Assembly: GCF_964355755.1 (NCBI RefSeq)
Contig: NC_092680.1
Coordinates: 19,197,001 to 19,261,000 of the forward strand
Direction: 5' to 3'
DNA length: 64,000 bases
Source of the DNA: Antedon mediterranea
Taxonomy: Eukaryota > Echinodermata > Crinoidea > Comatulida > Antedonidae
Made by a program: the position numbers and the translations under genes. The notes under the pieces were generated by a model that was given only the letters and a program-made list of their open reading frames with translations, did no database searches and was not told the origin of the DNA. Shown here piece by piece: positions 1-16,400 of the stretch (positions are counted from its first letter, which is position 1; every line of letters starts with the position of its first letter).

Positions 1-97
1 TCACGATTTTGCGTGTCATCCTTGCGCCAGGGGCCATGCTAATCTTCTCTGTATCGTTCCAATTATATCATGTGTAACACTGCCGTAGCAGGTACAC
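1..97 (-). ncRNA. U6 snRNA, divergent copy, 3' end cut by the window
   Basis: The reverse complement carries the U6 core: the ACAGAGA box inside GATACAGAGAAGATTAGCAT, the AGC triad and the GATGACACGCAAA stretch. U6 is the catalytic RNA of the major spliceosome. There is one extra G between CCCCTG and CGCAAGG, in the region of the internal stem, and an A/T change near the window edge. The 5' stem-loop differs from usual U6 but still folds (GTGTA with TACAC, CTGC with GCAG). The RNA start is placed at 97. It is either a variant gene or a pseudogene; the retained TATA box favours a promoter that is, or recently was, active. Confidence 0.85.
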
Positions 98-122
98 CTA
101 GTAACAATTAGGATCACCTTAC

Positions 123-129
123 TTATATA
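123..129 (-). promoter_or_regulatory. TATA box of the U6 copy
   Basis: On the minus strand TATATAA lies 26 to 32 bases upstream of the U6 start at 97. This is the spacing used by type 3 RNA polymerase III promoters of vertebrate U6 genes. A PSE would be expected around positions 145-165; AT-rich sequence is there, but I cannot confirm a PSE by eye. Confidence 0.5.
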
Positions 130-640
130 CTAGGTATTTCTATTTTGTAGAAAATAAGTGTTGTAATGGATTTTTATTTAGTTTATGATAATTTAGGTCT
201 AATGTAACTTATAACAAACAGCATATTATTTTCGTTATTTGGTAATATTGATTTGTAGGTTTTGGTTACAGAGTAATCTAATAAATAAAAAAAAAGAGCT
301 CTCATCAAAGTCACATGAATATTCATTAAAATGTTTGCGTATACAAGTTGTGCGCGCCTTAGAATGATACGGCTTACGCGCTCATTTTTTCAACTAATAA
401 GTATTGTAAAGCCTTTGATTTTCCTACTAATATCCACATTTTTAGTATTATAAATTATTAATATACGTTAATTTACTATAATTATTTTTAGTAATTTCAA
501 AAGGTCGGTGTTATACTGCCTACTCAAAAGAAATATATTTGCATAGAATGCATGTACTGATGCAGTATGGATGCAGTAAACGTTCCGAAATCGTTTTAGA
601 TGTGCGCCCTCATGTAATCTCAAAGGTAAGGGATATGGCA

Positions 641-1749
641 CTATGGAACGCAGCCGCCGCATTATAAACAAATAAAGGCAATAAACTGAACAAAAACATG
701 TTCTTTATGATGAATTCGTAATAGAGTTATAGCCACGTAAAGACCAAAATGAAGATGTTTTTATTTTTACTACTCTTTTACTATTTATTTATCTAAGAAG
801 CCAATTTAACTCATTTTCCACACGAGTGACTCCTTGCTGATTGGCTAGTTAGTAAAACTCACAGGTGGCATTATTATGCAAATCACTTTGTTCTGTGGAC
901 AATTGTGGGTAATGGCCACAACAGTGAGATGTACTACGGTATTTCTTTGGTTGCATAGGCCTACTTTCGGTAAGCATATACTTATATTTGTAGTATCTAT
1001 TGTGTCGTCTTTACTTTTTTATAGAATATTCTGTTAAATTGTCGGTTAATCGCGATGGTTTACGTGAACTTAGGCGTGACGGCGATATATTTATGGAAGG
1101 AAATATAAATATCGCCACCGTTAGCTTATCATCACGCATTAGCAAGCCTATGTCAATAAAGTACTCATGTGAATGCAACAATTGGCAGAACGTTTATTTT
1201 GTTCCGAATAAGACATACTGTCGATTGAATCATGGATTAATGAATAGATCCATGATTGAATTGAACTTTAAATTTAAAATTGAATTGAATATCTAATCAT
1301 CATCTATTTACTTAAATTGTATCATTATCATCCATATTTAGGAATCTAATAATATTAGTTAATCAAAGAGTTAAGGTTAGGGTAAGGAAGAAATACGTTT
1401 ACAAACCCTGAATGCACACAGCAAATCGCCCATGTTTAGCAAGGCATCGAATTCCTTACTACACGCATCTGGTTCCTTAACTGTATATGTTGGTTTGGGA
1501 TTCGGTGGATTCGAATTTTTGCCTAAAATTAAAATGCATAATATATTTGTTATTACTTAATTTGCATACTTTATATATGCACACAATACTTCTTCTTTTT
1601 TTTTAAATGGCCAGATTTTAGGAAAAGCGGATAATACGGTAATTTATGGTGACACTTATACTTATAGATACAAGAATAGACTTAAGACTTATGGAACGCA
1701 ACCGCCGCATTATAAACAAATAAAGGCAATAAACTGAAACAAAAACATG
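641..1749 (+). repeat. Direct repeat pair of about 60 bp
   Basis: Positions 641-700 and 1689-1749 are nearly identical (TATGGAACGCA(G/A)CCGCCGC followed by ATTATAAACAAATAAAGGC and more), one kilobase apart. The rest of 98-2041 has no coding exon I can support. In particular I found no hemopexin exon for the minus-strand MMP. Confidence 0.7.
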
Positions 1750-2024
1750 ATGAATCAGATATAGGTGCACAGATTGTATTCATTTCATATGTATTCATCT
1801 TTGAACTGAGTCGTTGGGTCACCGTCACTTTTAATCCATATACCGCCTCGGTATCACGAACCTATAACTATATCCACGGCCGGCCCAGCTAAAGTAATTA
1901 TCCTCTATTATCTAATTCGTAAACATGGTAATATACGATATCAAATTCTCATTATTGTTTTATAATTTGTCCAGAATGCGAACATTAACTTCATTTTAAT
2001 CATCAAACTATCAAAATAAAATCA

Positions 2025-6616
<4,592 letters not shown>

Positions 6617-7257
6617 TTTGAAGAGAACGGATCGTGCGCACGTATGATAAATACCAACCTAAAATATTCCATACACGCACTAGGTTTTGTACTATTTCAT
6701 TTCATTAATTATTCATAAAACGGTGAACGATAATTATTGTCGTATAAAATAGTTCTATGTCTCCCGCGTCACAAATCGGTGACACCTCATTTTCGAGTTG
6801 ATTGCTAAAATATTTACGACGGTATTTGCATTTCTCATAGGCCTAAGTCCTTTTTAATGATACATCATAACCTGGGATCTAATAGTTCTAAAAAAATCAG
6901 TTTATATACATTTTGCACTTTTACGTACAAACGTACGTTTATAGACATGTTGCCGCCGGATTTGTGTGAAACTTATATCAAAAATCGTTTTTCGTATATC
7001 GCCCTCTACCAGAATGATACTTGTGCCCATTGACAAGGCTTCTCTGCCTGTCCGTCGACCACATGTTAGGTTCCAATCAATTTTAATTCATACTTTTCAT
7101 AATTGTATTCATTACTTGGCAAACATGACTTGTACATATTTTGCCACGTATATTCCTATAATAAGTTTGTTGACGGGTAAAACGTCCACGATCGATTTTA
7201 AAGTTCACTGCTGCATTCTGCCAAGTAGTGCGCTCAGTACGAGCCCTTAATTTATGT

Positions 7258-7800
7258 CATTATTATTACCTCCGCCAAGGAGGTTATATCTCCACCCCTG
7301 TATGTTGGTGTGTTTGTGTGTCTGTGAACAGCCTGGAGGCCACAGTTTTCATACGATTCTCACCAAATTTGGACACAATGATCTATGCCCCAAAAGCTTG
7401 GACAAGTTCGATTGTGAGGGGAAAAGGTCATAGGTCAAGGTCACAACTAACAAAAAAACTATTTTACTGCCTAGAGACCACAGTTTTTATCCGATTCTCA
7501 CCAAACTTAGCCACAATGATCAATGACTCATCATATAATTGTGTTTACATTTTGAAGGGTCAGGGTAAAAAAAACAAAAACTCAACGGGACTTGAACCAG
7601 CGATCTCAACTGCGAGAGGCTGGATACATAACAATTACACCAAACTCTCATTCACAACTTTGTATTATGCAGTTAGCCTATATTTACACTTAGAACTAAT
7701 TAAAAAAAATATGTATATAATTATAAATTTTCCGGGGACATTTTATGTAGGGGAATTTTACAGTAGGCGGAGGTTTGTACTCTCGGAGTACCCTCTAGTT
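7258..7800 (+). mobile_element. Helitron-like non-autonomous repeat (CCTCCGCCAAGGAGG family)
   Basis: It begins ACCTCCGCCAAGGAGGTTAT and ends with a hairpin (GTACTC TCG GAGTAC) followed by CCTCTAGTT, which resembles a Helitron 3' end (hairpin then CTRR). It contains an internal duplication (CACAGTTTTYATMCGATTCT twice) and a tRNA-like segment on the minus strand at about 7580-7650 with B-box-like GGTTCAAGTCC. A 222-codon open frame across it (7228-7896) has repeat-derived composition and is not called as a gene. The class assignment is inference; the family resemblance to repeats common in marine invertebrates is from memory. Confidence 0.5.
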
Positions 7801-8799
7801 ATGTATATTTTTGTAGTATGTGTAACAAAAGTAGAATTGTTTAAAGTGTCTACAGACAATACAATAATCACATGCTACTACAGCGAAAACGCCTAACTTT
7901 CTATGGAAAGTCAATCAGGATTGTTATCATAGGGAACAAGAAAGAAAAAAGGTGGTTACAAGTACAGTGTTTCTGAGGAAGAACAGTCGTACCTGCACGC
8001 GATATTTCTTTTTTTGTTCGAATAATCGCCGCGGCGGATAAACTAAACTTTGGCTAAGTTTCGAAACGGTGGGCCTAGCACAGTCACCATTTCATTCATG
8101 TCAGGAATATATGTTCGAATTAAATTTACATGTTATACACATTGATCTGCGCATGTATATATATTCCCTCGTGTGCCGTACAGAAACGTTCTAAACAGTT
8201 TAATGCTACTGTAGTTCAATTTAAACTTTAATATTTAGAATATTATAAGTCGCTCAGATACATTTCAGTCGGAAAGCCATCCCAATAAATAATTACTGTG
8301 GTCCAATCCGCACTACAATGATGTAATCCCCGCAATGTTGAGACCTCATAGTGACGAGGCGTTTATTTAGTCATTAGCGTTTGCCCGAGAAAAATTACCA
8401 GCTTTACAATAACGCTCTTTGTTAATTTGGTTGTTGCAATGATTCATTCATTTCGTAATGAAACTTTAATTGTATAAACTAATATAAATCACCTTTTTAT
8501 TACGCCAAAACTAGGAAATGATTGCGGAAAACACGATATGTGTATAGATACGTTATTAGTATTCCTTTTTTCTAGTAATAAGATGTTATTGTCATCTTCA
8601 CTTGTATTGGTGCGTCCAAATTATTATCAGCAAAAAAAAAACTAATAAATGAAATAAGTACTTTTTTTATGTTGTATGTTATCCTACACCACATACCGTA
8701 CATACATCATTGCAAGCCCCTCCAGGAAAATTTTCTCTCACAAAGCCAAACAATTTCTTTTGTCAAGATATGATTTATAAAATGTTGTTTATACCATCC

Positions 8800-9062
8800 T
8801 CAGCTTTTATATCACATGATCGTTTGTTCCTTTTTCTCTTTTTTCTTGCCCTGTCCTGTCTGTGTGTTTGTGTACGCTAATTAATTTGTAATTTTAGGGC
8901 TAACTCGCCACAAGGCCTTTTGATTAGTAGTTTTCTGTTTTTCAACTGGCGTTACTTTTTGAGTTTTGCCCTCTTCCTTCATTTTACAATTTATATTGGA
9001 TATTTGTTGTTTTTTTACTGCGGAAGAAAATAAATGTTAATTTGACTGATTGATTGACTTCA
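8800..9062 (+). mobile_element. LINE 3' untranslated tail
   Basis: The T-rich stretch TTTTTTCTTGCCCTGTCCTG, then a long AT-rich 3' UTR-like tract, then AATAAATGTTAATTTGACTG and a short TTGA/TGAT repeat tail match the 3' end style of CR1/L2-type retrotransposons. No coding part is left. The surrounding sequence at 7801-8799 and 9063-9690 shows no supported gene. Confidence 0.45.
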
Positions 9063-9692
9063 TAACTTATCCTGTTTGGTGAATAGTAAAAAAAATTGAA
9101 ACTTTGTTTATGTTTAAATGGTATTGTTTATATTCTGAATACAATTTATTGATATGATTTATGTTATATTGATATATCATTGGTAATATTCCAGTTATGG
9201 ATACACACATAATTGAACGTTGCGAGAATGTACTATATAAAGTAGATTGACCTTATGCAGTGTGATGACAGATTAACCACAGTCATATAACATATTTATG
9301 ATGTATAATTAAGTGATGACGTCATCTATTTTGTTTTTATAGCGTGCCACTTGCACGACAGAGAAAATACTTTACATGTTTATAAACCAAGATATGTATT
9401 GATTCCAAATACTAATAACGCAATATGGTCCACAAAATACAAAAACACTTTATTTGTCTTCGTTAAAAACAAAGAAATGTCGATTGTCAGCAAATCCGAT
9501 TAAAAGATACATTTAAAAGCAATATTTCCATTAATATTTTTATTTTATAAATGTTATTTCAAACAGTTTTATGTTAGTAATCCATCACCTTTATGTCAAT
9601 GTCCGTCATCTTTAGATTTGCTGGAACAATGCTGTTGTTAATTTTTGATAAATTCTGACTCAGAAGTCCATGTTCTGAATACAAGGCATTCC

Positions 9693-10110
9693 TGTCGGGA
9701 TTTTTCTGATCCAAAAGTCATGATTTTGTTTTTCTTTATTCAGAAAAGTCGGGATTTTTCTGATCTAGAAGTCGGGATTTTTCTCATCTAGAAGTCTGGT
9801 TCTGATCTAGAAGTCGGGATTTTTCTGATTTAGAAGTCGGGATTTTTCTAATCTAGAAATCGGGTTTTGATCTAGAAGTCAGGATTTTCTGATCTAGAAG
9901 TCAGGATTTTCTGATCTAGAAGTCGGGGTTTTTCTGATCTTGAAGTCGGGATTTTTCTGATCTAGATGTCTGGTTCTGATCTAGTAGTCGGGATTTTTTT
10001 GATATAGATGTTGGGTTCTGACCTAATAGTAATAGTCGGGAATTTTCTGATCTTGAAGTCGGGATTTTCTTATCTAGAAACCAGGGTTTTTTTTCCTGAT
10101 CTAAAATTTT
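9693..10110. repeat. Minisatellite, about 20-23 bp units
   Basis: Degenerate head-to-tail units of the form AAGTCGGGATTTTTCTGATC plus TAG, many with TCTAGAAGTC. The open frame on the minus strand at 9916-10155 is only the translation of this repeat. Confidence 0.85.
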
Positions 10111-10468
10111 TCTCACGGCAATCCGCTGCCAATATTCTATAAAATAAATGGCCAAAATTTGTAATTTATGTTTGCAACGATATTATTCAAAGTTCATCAG
10201 TTAGCCAATAAAACGAAATTTAATACTTAAATTGAGCTACTTATCTTGGAAATGTAATAATTTTGTGTGTCATTATGCTGATTTATGCAGTGTCTCGAAT
10301 CTATCATTATGAATTTAAAATGACCGTTAACAATGTGTTATATAATGAAACAGTCCTTACTTAATATCACACCAAATTTATTCTTCATAAGAACATTATC
10401 TTATTGGGCCTATCTAGCATTTTTTTTCTTAATTTTAAAACTGATTCCAAAATATCAAAAAAGACGAA

Positions 10469-13400
10469 ATGCATCTATGTGTTTTGCTGATATGTGTTTT
10501 AGGAAGCTCGGTTACCGTAGCAGAGTCGCCTGACAATGAAGCTGCATATGCATTGGTGAGTTGAAATGATGTTTGCATGTAAACATTTCCATTCGTTAAG
10601 TTTGCACTTGTATTTTGAATATACAGTTAAGTGTAAATACCAAACGATTTAGCATGCTTTTTAAACTGACGCTTAGGAGGATTTAAAGGGGAAAACTCCG
10701 CCGCCCTGTTTAATGGCAAAAGGGTGAGAAAAGTATTTTCTTCCAGCATCTTGGATTTATGCAAAGCATTCATGTCGGACTAAACCTACCGTACATGCTT
10801 CATAAAGTGTATACTGATACTGTAGATAAATGAAGAATACAGGACTAGTGTAGGCCTAATGTGCACTCTATACCAACTGCTATGTATTATGTTAAAGTAT
10901 GTAACACACACACACATACGAATAACAAGTCAGTTGAAGGTAATCACCTTTTGTTTACATCCGGCTCATAAACCGTAGGCCTAGATGGTTTGTTTCGAGT
11001 TTGATGGTACAGCTTATTCCATATTATAGTGGGGAACATAATGTTCCAAATATCAATTCCGTGAGATTGTAATGCTCAAGTTGAGTTCTTGGCAGTTTTG
11101 GAATCCTTAGGACAAGCAAAATTCATTGCAACTGGGGCCAATTTTTCCCGACCCTATTGTGGCCGCCATCTTGGATTTAAAAATGGCCCCACATTTTTTA
11201 CTCAAAACTGATAGTAGCTCCTATCTTAAACCACGTACGAACGAAAATAATTGTTTTTCTTCTTTCCTTACTATTATATATAAAAATACAATGATAGGAG
11301 TGAGATATAGATGTATTGAATGTTATTCAATGGCAGTTGTATTATAATATTACATTAATCAAGTGCAATGCATTGTGAACAAACATTTTATTGATGAAGA
11401 AATAAAAGTGGGTCGAACCTACATAAGACAAAAAAAAAATATTATGATAAATCAGTCCAATGGTACAATTTATAATAATAGCATATGGCAGCCATAATTT
11501 GATTATACATAAATGCATACATTATATACGTTTTTAATGGCGGCCATCTTGGAATCCAATATGGTTGACATATGCTATTATTATAAATTGTACTATTGGA
11601 CTATATAAATATTGTACTAAATAAATATAATATTATAAAATTATATGTATTATACAAACATTGTGATGGTATTGACACCGATATCAGACCTTCTGTTCTT
11701 TTAGACCATCAAGCTATTTTGTTGAAAATTATAAATAGTCATGAAAAAAATGACTTGGAAATTCAACAATATTTTTTTTGGAGAATAAAGATTTTGTTAT
11801 TTGTTCGCAATACTCTTTTGTTTGAACTTGATACTAATGTGTACAGCCCTGATAACCATTGTTCTTATGCTAATGTATGGAACACTCATTGTAAGAAACC
11901 CTATAATGATTCGTATGTATTTACGTAACCGTAACTGTATTCTGAACGATCTCCTAATTTAAATAACTATTCATAAATATATATAAATTGAAAGCAAACT
12001 TGAAAATGATGTTTCTGCGTAATTCATAATCCTTGTTTTTAACCCAAAGGAGTGTAGTCTCCTGTCCTAATAAACGTAGCGTTGGCTCCGTAATTCACAA
12101 TCCTTGTTTTTAACCCAAAAGAGTGTGGTTTCCTGTCCTATTAACGTAGCGTTGGCTCCGTAATTCACAATCCTTGTTTTTAAACCAAAAGAGTGTGGTC
12201 TCCTGTCCTATTAACGTAGCGTTGGCTCCGTAATTCATAATCCTTGTTTTAAACCCAAAAGAGTGTAGTCTCCTGTCCTATTAACGTAGCGTTGGCTCCG
12301 TAATTCATCCTTGTTTTTAACCCAAAAGAGTGTGGTCTCCTGTCCTGTTTGTCCTATTAACTTAGCGTTGGCTCCGTTACACTCATGGTGTAGAGGACTT
12401 TACACAAACCTACAACATGGTTTTGCTAATTGGAATGTTAATGCATTTAATAATGTTAAAACGCTATGGGATTCCTGGAAATGTATTGTAATTTCTGCAG
12501 CTAAGCATGGTATCGGTATACAGAAACAAAGTGAGAAACACAAAAATTGGTTTGATAATGATATTAAACAAGCAATTACAGAACGAGAGAAGCTGTCAGA
12601 ATTCATAGGAAATTTGTTACATTAAACCCTAATGATGCTCACACACGTATCTTATGGTATGTTCATGTAAAAAACCTGATTTAAAAAAAATCACTGAAGC
12701 TAAAAAAGGTGAACCCTCTTCTAAAGATATTTGGGAAATCCTTAAAGGCTCAAATGACAAAAAAAGTAAATCTGGTATTAATTGTATTAGACTCCCACAA
12801 GATTGTAATGAAACTACATGTGATAAAGAAGAATTTCTTAATATACTGTTAACAATTATTGGGATAATGGGTAGAGAATCAACAAGGTCACGATTGTTTT
12901 TTTGTACTTGACAAAGCGGGCAGTTAGTGAAATGCACTCTATAGATGACACAGACATTGATGATAATATACTATCTAATAATAATTTTAACCTCGAAATA
13001 ATTAGAGAAGCACTATCAAATGCCAAAAATAACAAAGCCCCGGGATAGATGGTATAATAAATGAACTCCTTAAAAATGGGGATGTCGCTTTAGAAACATC
13101 CCTCCTTGTCCTATTCAACAAAATTGTTGAAAAGAAAAGAAATGATACCAAGTGAGTGGAACTTAAGTATCATTATATAAAATAGAAGAAAATAATTGTT
13201 TTTCTTCTTTCCTTACTATTATATATAAAATACAATGATAGGAGTGAGATATAAGATGTATTGAAAGTTATTCAATGGCAGTTGTATTATAATATTACAT
13301 TAATCAAGTGCAATGCATTGTGAACGAACATTTTATTGATGAAGAAATAAAAGTGGGTCGAACCTACATAAGACAAAAAAAAATATTATGATAAATCAGT

Positions 13401-16400
13401 CCAATGGTACAATTTATAATAATAGCATATGGCAGCCATAATTTGATGATTAAATACATAAATGCATACATTATATACATTTTAAATGTCAACCATATTG
13501 GAATCCAATATGGTTGTCATATGCTATTATAAATTGTACCATTGGACTGATTTATCATAATATTGTAAGATTTGTCACACAAATTATGTTCGTACGTGCT
13601 TTTAAATAGGAGCTACTGTCAAGTTTTGAGTAAAAAATGGGGGCCATTTTAAATCCAAGATGGCGGCCAAAATAGGGTCGGGAAAAATTGGCCCCCAGTT
13701 GCAATGAATTCTACTAGTCCTAAGGATTCCAAAACTGCTAAGAACTCAACTTGAGCATTAAAATCTCATTAGGTTTCCCACTATTAGCGGTGTGTGTGGA
13801 ATTTTGTTCGTCTCAATGTGAGTGTTTGTAGTAATGTATGCAACAATAATTAGATTTAAACTTAAAGATTCAATGATTAAAAGCACAAAAAAAAAAGATA
13901 AAGTTGAAAATGAATGACGATTAAATTGTAGCGGTGATTTCGTTTCAACCTGATGCCCAAGCTTATCTTACATTATATTGTTAACAATATACGCCTATCG
14001 TATAATAAATAAACAAAAATCATATAGAACGTGTAAAAAAGAGATACACAAAATACAGTACATTAGTGTATAAATTATCAGTAAACTAATCAAGAAGGCC
14101 TGTTTTAATAAAGCTTGGTTCCCACTAGAACGTAACGCAAGGACGTAAACGCAACGTAAAGCTTGGTTCCCACTAGAACGTAACGCAAGGACGTAAACGC
14201 AACGCAAACGTTTTAACCAATGACAAGCGAAGTTATAGACAGTTAGCAATCACAAGCGAATAAGCCATCGCTTGTGATTGGTCAATTCACTTGCGTTGCG
14301 TTACGTCAAATTCAAATTCAAATTCAAATATTCTTTATTCATCCTCTATCATGAAAATATACAACAACAATATATGAGAACATAAAAAAGATGAAAAGGA
14401 AACACATAAAAACTCAAAAGAGCTTGATTAGTTGTGTCCCCCTATGTCCCTAACTAGCCTAAAAAAACTAAAACATAAATAATAAAAAAGCTAAATCCTG
14501 CAACAAGTATGATTTTTAAAATCATTTGTAAAATGATAATAAATGTTCTTTAAACAATGATTTAAATATATATATATGTCCTTGCGTTGCGTCGCTAGTG
14601 GGAACCACGCTTTAAGCCTCTAGCATTCTCCTGTGACCGACAGTAAACTTTCAGGTGAACATTAAAACATCTGATAATTTAATACTAATATATTCAATTC
14701 AACCTGATCAACTTTGTACTTTGTAAATAAGTTATCATGAGTACGGTAGAAAGCATTGACATTGATGACTAATAATGTGAATATAATGTTAACCATGAGA
14801 ACACTATAATATGATTTCACAGTGTATTAAAGATGTATTGTCCCTCTACAAAAATAATATTTTAACATTTTGTTTTTAATATGCCATTTTAATGTCACAT
14901 AATAGTTATCCACTTTGAGCAAAAATTAAATAAAAAAAAAAAGATTTACCTAAAAAAATTGTAATTTAAAGTGAAAATAGTCAAATAGGGTGGCAGACAA
15001 TGGGTTTTTGGTTCAATTTAACCGTTTATTTTGTAATTTTATAACTGAAAACATTATTTTTTCGGGGTTTTTTTTTCTACGGAAGTGATTAACTACAAAA
15101 CGGCCAATTCAAAGTCTGATTTCATAGTCATTACATTGTGTGCAGAATTTGTCAGCCTTTGGCTGAATTCTGTTTGTACAGTTTTATATATTATAAATAT
15201 TATTATTTCTTTAAAGATTAAAATGTTTAACTCCCTTTAAGTAATACTAAAATACAAAATATTTCTCCACACACAATGTAGTCTGTATAATATATTATAC
15301 AGTATGAACAATAATTAATATTTAAACCATTATTCCATAATTCGGACTCCCGTCTATAAGGAAACGTTTTTTTAAAATAAGAAAATAATGAAGATTGTAA
15401 TAGTTTGTTTTTTGTGTGAATGACATAAACCAATTGGTTGCTTTATCGCGTGCATTCTATAATTTGTATTTTACTAAAACCAGTCAGGAGGGAAATGGCA
15501 AAAGGATTTCTACTTTCTTGAAGTTTTATGTGGTTAAGTTATCAAATAGTCTGTATTTTGACAACTCTTAACTCACTTTGTAACATGGGCACATCCATTT
15601 CCCCCCTAACTGATACCATTCACTCCACAATATGACCGTCAACAATGTTTTTCTTAAAGAAATACCTTAACACCTATGGCTATGGTAACACTTTAAGTAA
15701 ACGTAATGGAGAGAAACCGAGCATTGGCGACTTGTCTGGTTCCATATCACAACTTCAGAAGTTTGCCGGTCTTGATGACACCAATGGACAGTTGACTCCT
15801 GAGACGTTGAAGTTAATGAGAGCTCCTCGTTGCGGTGTACCCGATCCTGTCGGCGACTCGAATGGAGCACTTTTAGAAACACGAGTGAAACGGTTTGCAA
15901 AAATGGGTTCACGATGGAAACACAATGATATAACTTACACGTGAGTATTACTATAACCACTGTATATTAATGTTTAATGAAAAATTTTATTCAACGGTAA
16001 ACGATTCACGGCGCAGGAAAACAAATGAATGTGTCCATAAAAAATGCCTTGACCTGAACCTGTAGGCCTATGGTCAAAATAACTTCGGCCTAATTGTATA
16101 CCTACTTTAAATATTATAATATGATTTTAATATAGAGAAAAGTGTTCTATCACTTGCTTAGTTGTGTTCGGAATAGGCAAACTTATTAAATTTAGGGATA
16201 CAGGTTGTATGGCCTATAAAATATATAATCAAAAACACCTCTTTAGGGGATAGTTGAACAGCAGTACTCTGGTTCAAGTTCTGTCTTAAATCCATGTATA
16301 GACTTGTCAGAAACTTCATACTTCCAATTGTCATCTTCTGAAAAAATAATAATACCAGTTTTGTTTATGATATCTCGTAGAATGATTAGCTACACATCCG

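Larger units (their letters stand above)
11028..13795. mobile_element. Composite TIR element with duplicated inner part flanking a LINE relic
   Basis: About 200 bp at 11028-11238 recur inverted at 13595-13795 (both contain GCTCAAGTTGAGTTCTT, or its reverse complement, and GGCCGCCATCTTGGAT, or its reverse complement). In addition the segment 11240-11607 recurs in direct orientation at 13187-13560, including its own inner palindrome around CAATATGGTTG. The two direct copies flank LINE and minisatellite sequence. It is a non-autonomous TIR/foldback element that was duplicated or recombined around an insertion. All of it lies in MMP2 intron 1. Confidence 0.7.

Noticed and set aside
1000..1296. 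98-codon plus-strand open frame
   Set aside because: No recognisable domain, no splice partners, composition like the surrounding non-coding DNA.
7228..7896. 222-codon open frame on the plus strand
   Set aside because: It is the translation of a dispersed repeat with internal duplication and a tRNA-like segment; no protein domain.
9916..10155. 79-codon minus-strand open frame
   Set aside because: Encoded almost entirely by the minisatellite; repeated Ser-Arg-Ser-Glu pattern follows the DNA unit.
9693..12381. Regularly repeated units resembling a CRISPR array (9693-10110 and 12019-12381)
   Set aside because: Units are head-to-tail with no unique spacers, in an animal genome; they are minisatellites.
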